NCBI GenBank assembly: GCA_903840265.1
Contig: CAIMFH010000139.1
Coordinates: 1 to 44,143 of the forward strand
Length of the DNA stretch: 44,143 nt
Direction of reading: 5' to 3'
DNA from: an uncultured Schlesneria sp.
Lineage (GTDB): Bacteria; Planctomycetota; Planctomycetia; Planctomycetales; Planctomycetaceae
The position numbers and the translations under genes are program-made. The notes below the pieces were generated by a model, which made no database searches, was not told the origin of the DNA, and saw nothing but the letters and a program-made list of their open reading frames with translations. This document shows, one piece after another, positions 26,021 through 35,071 of the stretch (positions are counted from its first letter, which is position 1; each line of letters begins with the position of its first letter).

Positions 26021-26422
26021 CTACATCGTTTGCGAAGACTGTAAGAATTCTGTCTCGCGATAGACTTGGATCGGATCGATTCCAATCACGTAGTAGATTG
26101 TCGTCTCCTCGGGCTCGCCTTCCACTTGCAGACGGACCTTGAACTGCGGCTGATCGGTGTACTTTTCTTCTTCGATGATCTCGTAAAATTTCAGCTTCTT
26201 CCCCTCCTGCCAGCGAGCATCAAAGATGTTGATAACCGGTTTCGCATCGGCGATGGGGCCGTGTGGAGTTCCCGATTTCCACTTCTGCAGGCTCTTGTCC
26301 AAAATCTCTCGCGCCGCTTGCGAGGAGGGCAAGTACCGGTCACGTGAATCTCCACCACACCCTAAGGTCAACGGAGCGGAAGCCAGGCCGCACAGCAACA
26401 AGATGAGCATTTGACGTATCAT
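26021..26422 (-). CDS. Small lipoprotein, paralogue 2, end of efflux operon
   Basis: A 133-residue exported lipoprotein: signal peptide MIRQMLILLLCGLASAPLTLGC with a lipobox cysteine, then a domain containing EILDKSLQKWKSG and ETTIYYVIGIDPIQVYRETE. The same two segments occur in the lipoprotein at 31795-32331 (AVRGGLDKWKVGE; VRYIVLGIDPLFVFRQED), so the two are paralogues flanking the pump and adaptor genes. Its ATG overlaps the stop of the pump gene (ATGA), showing tight co-translation. Function is unknown; placement suggests a periplasmic accessory of the pump. Confidence 0.85.
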   Translation of the reverse strand: MIRQMLILLLCGLASAPLTLGCGGDSRDRYLPSSQAAREILDKSLQKWKSGTPHGPIADAKPVINIFDARWQEGKKLKFYEIIEEEKYTDQPQFKVRLQVEGEPEETTIYYVIGIDPIQVYRETEFLQSSQTM

Positions 26423-29400
26423 TGTTTGAAAACTTCTGTAGGTGACGTGGACCGTGCTGCCAGACCCTGCCAGCGGCGACGACGAACGGCATAAAAAGCA
26501 ATCGGCAAGAGTAAGTCCACAACTTCATCCGCGATCAGGATTCCGCCCAGCACTGGGGCCGCCATCGGGCGGATGACGTCCGCTCCCATTCCGCTACTCC
26601 AGAGCATCGGCGCGAGTCCCAGAATCATCGTGGCCTCCGTTAGCAGCTTGGGGCGCAGCCGGTGAACTGCCCCGGTCATCACCGCTTCACGAAGACTCGC
26701 GAGCGACATGTGCTCCAGGCCGCCAGCATCGGCGACCGCCTGGCGCAAATAGACCACCATGACCATGCTGGTTGCGGCTGCCATTCCGAAACAGGCAATG
26801 TAACCGATGCCGACTGCGATGCTGAATGGAAATCCAAGCATCCACTGGCAGATCACTCCACCAGCCAAAGCACCCGGGACTGACAGCAGCATCAGACCCG
26901 TGTCGACCAGATCATGAAACGCCAGGTGTAACATCCCAAGGATCAAGAAGAGCGCCACTGGGACCATCCAAAGCATCATCCTCCGCGTGCGGACCGAGTG
27001 CTCGAATTGTCCCGTCCATTCGACAAATACACCTTCGGGAAGAGGAACTGATTGCTGGATGTGTTTTTGGGCGGCTGCTACAAAAGTTGTCGGATCACGA
27101 CCGCGCACATTTAATCGAACGTAGTTTCTCAGCCAGCCGTTTTCACTTTTGATCGTTGCTGGGCCATCGTGAATGTGAACGTCTGCCACGTCGGCCAACG
27201 TGACCACATTGGAGGGGCCGGGTATCATTGGTGTCGGGTCGCTCGCTGAGACGTCTCGGCGGGGAACAACAAGTTCACGCAGCGATTGTCGTGGATCATC
27301 GTCACTGCCGGCAAGTTTCAGCCGCAACGGTCGCGATATCGTTCCTTCATCGACGTGACTGATCACGCGCCCCGTATTCGAAGTTGCGACGACCAGATCG
27401 ATGTCTGCCAGAGCAACGCCCTCCAGTCTGGCACGATGCGGATCAGGTACGACCGTCACGTAACTTTTGCCACGAATCGGATCCGCGAGCACATCGGCTG
27501 CTCCGGGGAGTTGTCGCAGCTCTTCCGCAATCTCTTCCGATGCTTTGGCGACGGCCTCCAGATTCTGTCCTAACACACGGATTCCGACTTCCGAGTTCAC
27601 ACCGGTCGCGAGCATGTCGACTCTGTTTTGGATTGGTTTCGTCCAGACATTTGCCCAGCCTGGCATCTGGACCGCCAGATCCATCTCACCACCCGTGAGG
27701 TTCAAAGATTCGGAATCGTGCGGCCACAACCAAAGACCGGCAGCCAACTCACTGATCGCTTCGCGAACGATCGCGTCGTACTTAGGATAGGGATCGATGG
27801 CAGGCAGAGGGGAGAACGAGGGTAAACCAATGTGGCCACCGTTGCCGTGGTGCGTCGCCTTCGTCCCTGGAGCGTACCGAGCGGTCAGGACTTGATTCCA
27901 GACGCTGGCAAGCCCCTCATCGGTAATCGCGTGTCGGGCGAAGATTTCGCTGCAAACCACCTGTATCCACGTTGTCGGAGTACGTTTTCGTAGTTCGGCG
28001 TTCAGTTGCACGATCAACTTGGACCATTTGCGGTCTGCTTCAGCCAACAAGAGTGTTTGAAGTTCATCTTCAAGCTGCGTCGCATCCAACCCAACGATCT
28101 GTTTCAAAGAGCCAGTCCATCTGGAAACGCTTGACCTCAATCGCCATTCATCAACTGGCTCTGGTCCCAGGTCGCCTCGTTCGTGCAGGCGTCGTCGGAG
28201 TCCGCGAAGCAAGACGTGGATCTCGCCCGTGGAAATCTGCTGGCCCAACCTGCGGACATCTGCGCTGGGCAAGTCGGCGACCAGAGAGGTGATTTCGATC
28301 TGCGTCAGCGGATGGCTGAGGGTTCCGGCAGATGACATTCGTTGAACCACAATCGAAATTAGCTTTGTAGCCAGCTCTTTCGAGAGTCCGGCTTGAAAGA
28401 GCTGGATCTGCTGCCAGCAGACTTCACGTTGAATGGCGTCGAATCGCATCAGGGCGGCATCGACGATTTCTGGAACGGGTGCTGTAGAGTTGACAGCGGA
28501 CTCAATAAGTCCTGAATCACACAGTGCCGCGAGAGTCTGCCGGGCACTTCGTTCGGCATCTACTCGCAACAACCGGCGACTGGGCCAATGATGGCGTGGC
28601 CGAAACTCCACCATCGTTTCAATCATGTCGATTGGAGCAGGATCAAAGGGAGTCTCTGCACGCCCCGCTTTCCCCATCACCATGCGGACCTCGGGGAATC
28701 GACACAGCACCATATTTCGGGCTTTCAGGTCGTCTGCGGCCTGCAGTACCGAGACTCGCGGGACAGTGATCGGCATGTCCATGACCATCCCTTCGTCGAG
28801 TGGCAATCGCAGGGCCAGCCCAATCGGTCGCATCGACGACTGCAGGAAGAGTGCCAGGGCGATGATCGCTCCGGTCAATACCCACTTCTTCAAGCCAGCT
28901 GACATCGAAGAGATGGATGTCATTGCCAATGTCGTGTTTGAACCTGCGTTCCGTCGACTTGGATCGAGCATCCAAACCGCCCCAACAGACGTCACCACGG
29001 CCGCTCGAATCAGCACGTCGACGCCGGTCGCGGCGGCTCCAGCGATCAATGTGACACACAACAGCAGGATCAGCGGTAACGGATGGTCCATGAGGTATGA
29101 CAGGACCGGTCGATAAATGCTGACGACCGAACGGACGATGGCACTTTCGGATTCGTCGCGCACTCGCCCCCGAATCAGTTTCGCACACAAGACCGGGACC
29201 AGGGTGACAGTCAGAAAGGCCGCGGACAATAGCGCCAGCGTCTTGGTCCACGCCAACGGGCGATACATCCGCCCATCGATTCCTTGCAAGGCAAATACGG
29301 GCAGGAACGAGACGACCATCATCAGCATCGCGAGAAATACCGGTTTCCCGACGGTTGCGCAGGCATCGGCGATGATGTCGCTGACGTCCCCTTGAACGGG

Positions 29401-30708
29401 ATTGTCACCGAAGTGCCGTCGCAGTTGGTGGGTCACATTATCGGCCACGACGATCGACGAATCGACCAGGACTCCAATGGAGACCACGATACCGGCGAGC
29501 GACATAATGTTAGTTTGGACGTCGGCGATCCCTGCGGCACGCAATGCAGACATTCCCAGGAATGAGCCCAGGACGACCAACGGCAACGTACCAACAATCA
29601 CCAGTGAAGTTCTCCAATGCCGCATGACTACGATGACGCAGATTGACGTGACCAGCAGTGATTCCAACAGTGTGCTGGTGACAGTCGCGATGGCCCCTTC
29701 GATCAAGGGGGTGCGATCGTAGCAAGGGATCAGTCGCACTCCGGCGGGCAATCCGTCACCAATCTCCTGCAGGCGCTTCGTCACGGCGCGAGTAACGATC
29801 AGCGGATTGTGTTTAAAACGCAGATGGACAATGCCGGCCACCGCTTCATTGCCATCCTTTTCAAAGACCCCATGACGTGGCGCAGTCCCGATGACGACTC
29901 GAGCAACTTGACTCAACTGCAGCTTACGGCCATTGCTCAGTGGCAATAGGCTGTTTTCCAGGACGCTGAGTTGATTCGTAGTCCATTGTGAATCGGTGGT
30001 GGCATCCGAAGCGATAGTGCGTACGAGGAATTCAGAAGTTGACGATTGTGCAACCTGGCCTCCAGCAGGCTGAGTCATCGCCAAAAGTGCGAGTTCCAGA
30101 TCGGCCAGAGTCAGACCCACCTGAGTCAGCCGCGTCATATCGACTTCGACATGATACTCCGCAACAAACCCGCCGACGCTTGCGACTTCTGCGACGCCGG
30201 GGACAGATCGAAGTTGAGGTGCGACAACTGTGTCTTGCAACTGACGAAGTTCCGCCAGATCGGTATTGGTTCCTTCTACTGTGTACCAGAAGATTTGACC
30301 CGTCGGAATTCCATCAGCCGCAAGTCGCGGGTTTACCCCGGCAGGCAACGCGAGCTTGAGTTCAGCAAGCTGGCCAGCCGTTCGTCGACGCGCTTCGTCG
30401 AACGAGATGGAATCTTCAAAGATCAGATGCAGCAGAGAATATCCGACATCGCTCGATCCGCGCACGGTCCGTACGCCAGGCAGTCCTTGTAACGCTAGTG
30501 CCAAGGGACGAGTAACTCGACGTTCGATCTCCGGCGGACTTTGACCTGGCCAGTCCGCCAGAACGAGAACCTGATTTTCCGAGAGATCCGGCACGGCATC
30601 CATCGGGGTGCGCACCACAATCAATAATCCAGCCACGGCCCACAGGACCGCCGCAATCAGTACACTGTTGGAGTGCCGAATCAGAAAAAGTGTGATCGAA
30701 CGCAACAT
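26419..30708 (-). CDS. CusA/CzcA-family heavy-metal RND efflux pump with large insertion
   Basis: Inner-membrane proton-driven pump of the HME-RND family, 1429 residues against about 1050 for CusA. Recognisable parts are the first helix and PMDAVPDLSENQVLV, AGIVVSIGVLVDSSIVVADN in TM4, LPLDEGMVMDMPIT, GKAGRAETPFDPAPIDM, VDMLATGV, and the C-terminal helix bundle with VHRLRPKLLTEATMI. The TM4 sequence is closer to CusA (Cu/Ag) than to CzcA. An extra ~300 residues (about 712-1008) interrupt the periplasmic porter domain between EFRPRHHW and LNLTGGEMD; they are mostly helical and contain THHGNGGH. A longer, hydrophobic stretch also occurs around 545-625. The gene sits in a reverse operon between adaptor and lipoprotein genes. 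Confidence 0.92.
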   Translation of the reverse strand: MLRSITLFLIRHSNSVLIAAVLWAVAGLLIVVRTPMDAVPDLSENQVLVLADWPGQSPPEIERRVTRPLALALQGLPGVRTVRGSSDVGYSLLHLIFEDSISFDEARRRTAGQLAELKLALPAGVNPRLAADGIPTGQIFWYTVEGTNTDLAELRQLQDTVVAPQLRSVPGVAEVASVGGFVAEYHVEVDMTRLTQVGLTLADLELALLAMTQPAGGQVAQSSTSEFLVRTIASDATTDSQWTTNQLSVLENSLLPLSNGRKLQLSQVARVVIGTAPRHGVFEKDGNEAVAGIVHLRFKHNPLIVTRAVTKRLQEIGDGLPAGVRLIPCYDRTPLIEGAIATVTSTLLESLLVTSICVIVVMRHWRTSLVIVGTLPLVVLGSFLGMSALRAAGIADVQTNIMSLAGIVVSIGVLVDSSIVVADNVTHQLRRHFGDNPVQGDVSDIIADACATVGKPVFLAMLMMVVSFLPVFALQGIDGRMYRPLAWTKTLALLSAAFLTVTLVPVLCAKLIRGRVRDESESAIVRSVVSIYRPVLSYLMDHPLPLILLLCVTLIAGAAATGVDVLIRAAVVTSVGAVWMLDPSRRNAGSNTTLAMTSISSMSAGLKKWVLTGAIIALALFLQSSMRPIGLALRLPLDEGMVMDMPITVPRVSVLQAADDLKARNMVLCRFPEVRMVMGKAGRAETPFDPAPIDMIETMVEFRPRHHWPSRRLLRVDAERSARQTLAALCDSGLIESAVNSTAPVPEIVDAALMRFDAIQREVCWQQIQLFQAGLSKELATKLISIVVQRMSSAGTLSHPLTQIEITSLVADLPSADVRRLGQQISTGEIHVLLRGLRRRLHERGDLGPEPVDEWRLRSSVSRWTGSLKQIVGLDATQLEDELQTLLLAEADRKWSKLIVQLNAELRKRTPTTWIQVVCSEIFARHAITDEGLASVWNQVLTARYAPGTKATHHGNGGHIGLPSFSPLPAIDPYPKYDAIVREAISELAAGLWLWPHDSESLNLTGGEMDLAVQMPGWANVWTKPIQNRVDMLATGVNSEVGIRVLGQNLEAVAKASEEIAEELRQLPGAADVLADPIRGKSYVTVVPDPHRARLEGVALADIDLVVATSNTGRVISHVDEGTISRPLRLKLAGSDDDPRQSLRELVVPRRDVSASDPTPMIPGPSNVVTLADVADVHIHDGPATIKSENGWLRNYVRLNVRGRDPTTFVAAAQKHIQQSVPLPEGVFVEWTGQFEHSVRTRRMMLWMVPVALFLILGMLHLAFHDLVDTGLMLLSVPGALAGGVICQWMLGFPFSIAVGIGYIACFGMAAATSMVMVVYLRQAVADAGGLEHMSLASLREAVMTGAVHRLRPKLLTEATMILGLAPMLWSSGMGADVIRPMAAPVLGGILIADEVVDLLLPIAFYAVRRRRWQGLAARSTSPTEVFKQ

Positions 30709-30808
30709 GAGATAGTGAGCCGACGCCTGAGTGGGTCAATCGCTCCGGTCCTGCCTGCAACTCGGAAGCGTTACAAATGATGAGTGAGGATTGAGCTTCC
30801 ACGACGAG

Positions 30809-31798
30809 TTACGGACTTGCCTGCTGCTGCCCATCTCCTTTGGAGTTGGTCGGCTCCGACCCCGCCTCAGTCAATTTGGCAAGGTACTTCTCTGGTTCGG
30901 CAAGCAAGCCGGATTCGCAGCCGCGACAGCACATGAAGACTTTGCGACCCTTGATCACGGCGAACACTGGCGTTCCCATCGAACCGAGCGGGGCCTCAGT
31001 CACGGGGCAGATCCGCTGCTGCTTCACCAGCGCCAGATCGGCCTCTGACAGTGGTTCGGCCGACTTCTTCGAATTGGAACGGCGCTTTGGGGTGTCCGGC
31101 TGACGACTGGATGTACCGGCCCCAAAATATTGAGTGGCGATGTTGGCGTGTAGCCGGCTCTCGGCATCGATCAGGAAGGCGCCGGACGTCGCGACACGCT
31201 GTCCTGATTTCAATCCTGTCAGTACCGGATACTGACTCCCTTCGCGCGATCCCAATTGGACCAGAATACCGTCAAACATTCCCGGCATCGTCTCGACGTA
31301 GACGATCTGCTCATCACCGTGCTGCACGACGGCGGAAACGGGCACGGTCAACCGCTGCTCGCTTCCAGAGGAACCCGCTTGTTCCGACGTGACATCGACT
31401 GGAGACGTTTTGATGCCGGCCAATTGGACGCGATAGGGGGAGAACTGCATGCGGGCCACGGTCCCTTCGGGCAGTATCACCGCGTCCGTTTTCTTGCGTG
31501 TGATCAGGTCCATATTGCAGACGGGACAGATTGCTGGCCATGCACTCACGACCCCCGGATCCATGGGGCAGAAATACTCCGAATCCGTGGCGACACCGGT
31601 CTGAGCGACATTCAGTGACCAGAGACTGCTAAGGCGGTCCCAACCGGCTCTTAGCCAGGGCCAACCAGCCGCCAGCGCGGCCAGTATCCCGATCATCAAC
31701 AAGAACCGCAGGCGCACTTCGATGCCGCGTGCCCAGAGTTGCCATCCGGGAGTCTTTCGCTCGGGATGGGTAACAGGTTCAGTCGCCATTTCCGTCAT
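30809..31798 (-). CDS. Reduced RND adaptor with N-terminal metal-binding and C-terminal YHS-like domain
   Basis: A 329-residue periplasmic adaptor-like protein. After a membrane helix (FLLMIGILAALAAGWPWL) there is a heavy-metal-binding domain: YFCPMDPGVVSAWPAICPVCNMDL. Next is a CusB-like beta-barrel and membrane-proximal region (VPVSAVVQHGDEQIVYVE ... GLKSGQRVATSGAFLIDAES). The last ~60 residues, ICPVTEAPLGSMGTP ... MCCRGCE, resemble a Cys-rich YHS/metal-binding domain. The alpha-hairpin and lipoyl domains of full adaptors are not seen, so it may not reach an outer-membrane channel. ATG 31798 overlaps the preceding lipoprotein stop; the pump gene follows after 100 bases. Confidence 0.85.
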   Translation of the reverse strand: MTEMATEPVTHPERKTPGWQLWARGIEVRLRFLLMIGILAALAAGWPWLRAGWDRLSSLWSLNVAQTGVATDSEYFCPMDPGVVSAWPAICPVCNMDLITRKKTDAVILPEGTVARMQFSPYRVQLAGIKTSPVDVTSEQAGSSGSEQRLTVPVSAVVQHGDEQIVYVETMPGMFDGILVQLGSREGSQYPVLTGLKSGQRVATSGAFLIDAESRLHANIATQYFGAGTSSRQPDTPKRRSNSKKSAEPLSEADLALVKQQRICPVTEAPLGSMGTPVFAVIKGRKVFMCCRGCESGLLAEPEKYLAKLTEAGSEPTNSKGDGQQQASP

Positions 31799-32331
31799 TT
31801 AGGGGCCTCCGCAGGTTCCGGCGTGACCGGTAGCTGCGTCTCGATGGGGTCCGATGCGCTGTCACGAGTTACCTGGGTGGCTGCAGGGGCATCGATCTCT
31901 TTCGCTTGTGACGCAGGCATATGGTGATCCCAGTGCATCAGCAAATCGAAGTCTTCCTGTCGAAACACGAACAGCGGATCAATGCCCAGGACAATATATC
32001 TGACTTTCAATACTTCAACCGGATTGTTGAGGTGCAAGGTGACCGCAATCGTTCTTCCGCTGGCTCCGTGAGTCTCCCCCAGGATCTGGTAGCTTTCCAA
32101 AGTCTGACCTGGCTTGCGCCCACCGTCGGTGACATGAACCAGCGGGTGAGTTCCCGGTAACTCACCCGGAGGCTCGCCCACTTTCCACTTGTCGAGGCCG
32201 CCGCGAACCGCGTCCTCAGCCGTTTCCAGGCTGGGTGTGTAGTTCGGCGTTTTCGTGCCGCATCCGCCAGTCGTCAGAACCAGCAAAACTAACATGGAGA
32301 TTAGCAGCGGGCGATTCAATTGATTGACCAT
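31795..32331 (-). CDS. Small lipoprotein, paralogue 1, in efflux operon
   Basis: A 178-residue exported protein with signal peptide PLLISMLVLLVLTTGGCG (probable lipidated Cys). It has a domain with GGLDKWKVGE and VRYIVLGIDPLFVFRQED that matches the lipoprotein at 26021-26422, plus a Pro/Ala-rich tail. A short MHWDHHMP stretch could bind metal. Its stop overlaps the adaptor start (ATGA). Two paralogues bracketing one pump suggest duplication within the operon and a role in metal handling or complex assembly, which is inferred. Confidence 0.85.
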   Translation of the reverse strand: MVNQLNRPLLISMLVLLVLTTGGCGTKTPNYTPSLETAEDAVRGGLDKWKVGEPPGELPGTHPLVHVTDGGRKPGQTLESYQILGETHGASGRTIAVTLHLNNPVEVLKVRYIVLGIDPLFVFRQEDFDLLMHWDHHMPASQAKEIDAPAATQVTRDSASDPIETQLPVTPEPAEAPK

Positions 32332-32359
32332 TGGACGGCGGCCCTCACATCATCAACGG

Positions 32360-33406
32360 TCACTCAGTACTAACCACTTCGCCTCCTGCACGTGTTCCCA
32401 AAGCTCGCCAGACATTAAGATCGATGTTGCTGGAGATGAACCGCGTTGCCCCATCGCCCATCATCGCGTGGACACCGCCGGTGTGTCGACTATTGGCAGA
32501 AACCTGCATCGCCATGTTGGTCATGGAACCGGTGAATCCCGTACCGCCACAACTGGTCGAGTTTGGAACGGCGACATGATTGTATTGGGTACAACAATTC
32601 TCACCCATGACCCAACTGTATCCCCATTTGCTGGTCAGGGGTGTAGCCGTGGCCGGATTCACTGCCTGACAGGTGCTGTATGTTGACGCTAGCGATGTTT
32701 GAGCTGGAATGACGTACATATCCGACTTTGGATCGGGCGCTCCCTGCCCGCGAATCTTCTCGCTGAAGAATACGGTCTGACTCATTCCGTCCGTAATGGA
32801 TGCCGGCGTACAGCGACTGAGATAATAGAAGACGCCCGTTTGGACTTCCGACGGCGACACGTCAGTTGCGGCGCCAGCAGCGTCACTGCGATCGCACAAC
32901 CAGCCTCCCTGATTACCTGCATAATTGTTCTGCGCTCGCCATGGGTCGCTCACACCGAGATCCGAAGGGCACATGAAGGCAGGGATCACGGTACGGCTGG
33001 CGATGGCGTTGGCTCCGGAAGCGTTAGTGGAAGCGGGCATGAATGGTGTCACACCACCCATTCCGGGCGTCTCGGGTGGATAGTTGAAATCCAGCGAATT
33101 GTACAGCGGGGCCTGATCGATGTACGGCAGGATCATCGCATGCTGCGACCAGCGCGCGTAAACCGGTACTCCGCTGTAGCTGGCTCCCTTACCGAAGGGA
33201 AAGACGTTGTGTGTGCTCAGGTAATTGTGCAAGCCTAACCCGATCTGCTTCAGGCTGTTCTTGCACTGTGTGCGACGCGCAGCCTCACGGGCCTGCTGTA
33301 CCGCTGGCAACAGAAGAGCGATCAGCACAGCAATGATGGCGATTACGACCAATAATTCGATCAGGGTAAACCCTCGCGGTCGGCGCGGATGGCGAGAAGG
33401 AAACAT
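32360..33406 (-). CDS. DUF1559 (SBP_bac_10) protein with prepilin-type N-terminus
   Basis: About 348 residues of a family greatly expanded in planctomycetes. The N-terminus [34 protein letters not shown] is a type IV prepilin-like leader and helix. The rest is the DUF1559 domain ([13 protein letters not shown] ... [14 protein letters not shown] ... [13 protein letters not shown]). ATG 33406 is chosen because GGAG lies six bases upstream; ATG 33418 is also in frame. The role of these proteins is unknown, though they are often surface-exposed. Its stop is 28 bases before the first lipoprotein gene, so it appears to be in the efflux operon. Confidence 0.92.
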   Translation of the reverse strand: MFPSRHPRRPRGFTLIELLVVIAIIAVLIALLLPAVQQAREAARRTQCKNSLKQIGLGLHNYLSTHNVFPFGKGASYSGVPVYARWSQHAMILPYIDQAPLYNSLDFNYPPETPGMGGVTPFMPASTNASGANAIASRTVIPAFMCPSDLGVSDPWRAQNNYAGNQGGWLCDRSDAAGAATDVSPSEVQTGVFYYLSRCTPASITDGMSQTVFFSEKIRGQGAPDPKSDMYVIPAQTSLASTYSTCQAVNPATATPLTSKWGYSWVMGENCCTQYNHVAVPNSTSCGGTGFTGSMTNMAMQVSANSRHTGGVHAMMGDGATRFISSNIDLNVWRALGTRAGGEVVSTE

Positions 33407-33638
33407 GACGAACTCCAAAATAATGATGAAAATGAGAGAGAGTCAGGCCCTGCGCGAAGTGACTTCACGAGGTAGCGTTTCTCACGGGAGAAAATAAGAT
33501 TTGTACTGTCTCGCACAATAGCACATCGGCGGAAACGATGCTCGTCAGGTGGCAAGCATCGAGTCAATCGCTGATGTAGAAAGACTTGGCAGAACAGAGA
33601 CTGCGGGCAGTCGGCCAAATCCAGATCGTCACACCGCT

Positions 33639-34034
33639 TCAGAGATCCGATTGGGGAGGCCGCTCCAATCGTCGCGCCACTGATTTTGACTCAACGAATT
33701 GAACGTCGCGTGAGGACGTCGTGATAGTAGTGTCAATTCTGATGGACACTGCTTCGCCAAGCAGAAGATCTTGAGAGGCCGTCCGCACCGCGGGAACGTG
33801 AGATGATGTTGGCTTCAGTGGCATTCTTTGACATTCCGGGCCGTGGCACGGAGTTTGAGACGGCTTGGGCAGCTCAGATTGACTGGACCGACTCGCGGCG
33901 GTGGGACTTCCGGATGGCGCTAGATGATCGCCACAACTCGCCTGCGCCAGGTTCACCACTCCAAACAGTGAGAACATAGCCACTAGCATCCCATAGGATG
34001 GTCGCAGGCTTCTCATGATGACTTGGAGGTGCAT
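33639..34034 (-). CDS. Secreted small Cys-containing protein
   Basis: Up to 131 residues with a signal peptide (LVAMFSLFGVVNLAQA, cleavage probably before SCGDHLAP). The short mature part has three cysteines in SCGDHL and PCHGPECQRMP, otherwise Ser/Thr/Pro-rich. The CHGPEC motif with neighbouring His could bind metal. ATG 34034 or ATG 34016 could be the start; neither has a good ribosome binding site. It lies about 230 bases upstream of the DUF1559 gene in the same direction, so it may be the first gene of the efflux operon. No family recognised. Confidence 0.65.
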   Translation of the reverse strand: MHLQVIMRSLRPSYGMLVAMFSLFGVVNLAQASCGDHLAPSGSPTAASRSSQSELPKPSQTPCHGPECQRMPLKPTSSHVPAVRTASQDLLLGEAVSIRIDTTITTSSRDVQFVESKSVARRLERPPQSDL

Positions 34035-34486
34035 GAGGCGTAGATCTTCAGCTTAGGGGACTCGATTTCCCGGTTTACCCACATATTAGCTTCGGGAGGC
34101 TCATAATCGCAAGTTTTATCGGCTCATGTCACGGGTCACATTCTAACCAGAATTCCTAGCAGCCCGTGGCGAAAGTCGGAGCAGCAATTGAAGCTGTCAA
34201 AAAATGCGATACCTTCCTCGCGGCAGTCCGGAATCGCGATCACGCGCAGGTCGGTTGGATGGCGATAGACCGTCGGAAAGAGGAGTGTCAGGAGGCATTG
34301 TTCGTCAAGGCGGACGCATTGTCACAGGCACCACGTCACATTTTTTGGGAAGATGCTCAAGGTTCTTTCGGGAGCAGGACTGATCGTTGGCCGGACCGTG
34401 GGCGGCACGTTCCTGAAAGTGAATGTGGGTTGCGTTCGGTAGTGAAGATGGTGGCCGTTTCCAATGACATTCAGACGTCCGGAGCG

Positions 34487-34511
34487 CGCATCGGTCCGAC
34501 ACACCGATGCG
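34487..34511. repeat. Dispersed hairpin repeat, copy 2
   Basis: CGCATCGGT and ACCGATGCG form a 9-bp stem around CCGACAC. The stem is the same as that of the copy at 19482-19506. Downstream bases are partly shared with that copy (AGCGAT, CAAAA, CGCT, GTTG in order), which argues for common origin, not chance. Confidence 0.55.
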
Positions 34512-34624
34512 GCTGAAATTGCGTCAGTAGCGATCAAAACACGCTGTTGAAATCTCGCTACGAGGTTGGGAGTGGGCGATGCGGAGGTGTTAGCCACTAG
34601 CGGTTCAGTAGCCATTAAATCTAG

Positions 34625-34665
34625 CGGAGGACTGCGGGATTGAACCGCATGACCTCTTGCATGCC
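34625..34665 (-). other. tRNA 3' half fragment (T arm and acceptor strand), candidate att site
   Basis: Read on the reverse strand, the sequence has a variable-loop-like AGGTCA, a perfect T arm (TGCGG-TTCAATC-CCGCA), an acceptor strand GTCCTCC and discriminator G. To its 5' side GGCATGCAAG resembles the 3' side of an anticodon loop and stem. The 5' half of a tRNA (GGAGGAC, D arm) is absent from the next 100 bases. The variable loop is one base longer than usual. It is therefore a fragment, as left at one end of an element that integrated at the anticodon loop. The intact copy would lie to the right, outside the window. Confidence 0.45.
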
Positions 34666-35071
34666 ATAAACCCTTGCCCGAACGCAGTTTCAGCAGAAAA
34701 TCGCTTGATTTGCAGAGTCTACCGGTCTTTAGGAGCTATCACAACTCCTCTCAGCTTCTCTCATCTTGTTTCGTAAACTCCTGGTATTCGGGCCAAAAAG
34801 TGGTAGAGCTATCACTGGGCTAGATGGCTCGCTCTCTAAGCGACGCCTATCTCGAAATTGCCAAGTGATGCGCACGTAGGCTACGTGGTTCGCCAGCCAA
34901 GGCTCTAGCGATTTACCCGCTCCCCGGTGGGTCGCCCGGCTGGCCTGGCCCCTGATCGGCTGGGTCGGAGCGGGGTTGAATCGAGTCGCCGGAAGTCATC
35001 GTCCGCAGGAATGCGGATGTAAGTGCGGATCTAAGTGGGGAGGGAACTGCGTTGGCGACGTCGGGCAGTCC

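Larger units (their letters stand above)
34035..35071. other. Non-coding kilobase with hairpin repeat and tRNA fragment
   Basis: About 1 kb without a convincing gene. It includes the upstream region of the efflux operon, the second copy of the dispersed hairpin at 34487-34511, and a tRNA 3' fragment at 34625-34665. Right of the fragment (34,670-35,070) there are only very short frames. The adjoining peroxiredoxin gene is broken at its 3' end, so this stretch probably marks the junction of a lost or decayed insertion. Confidence 0.5.
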
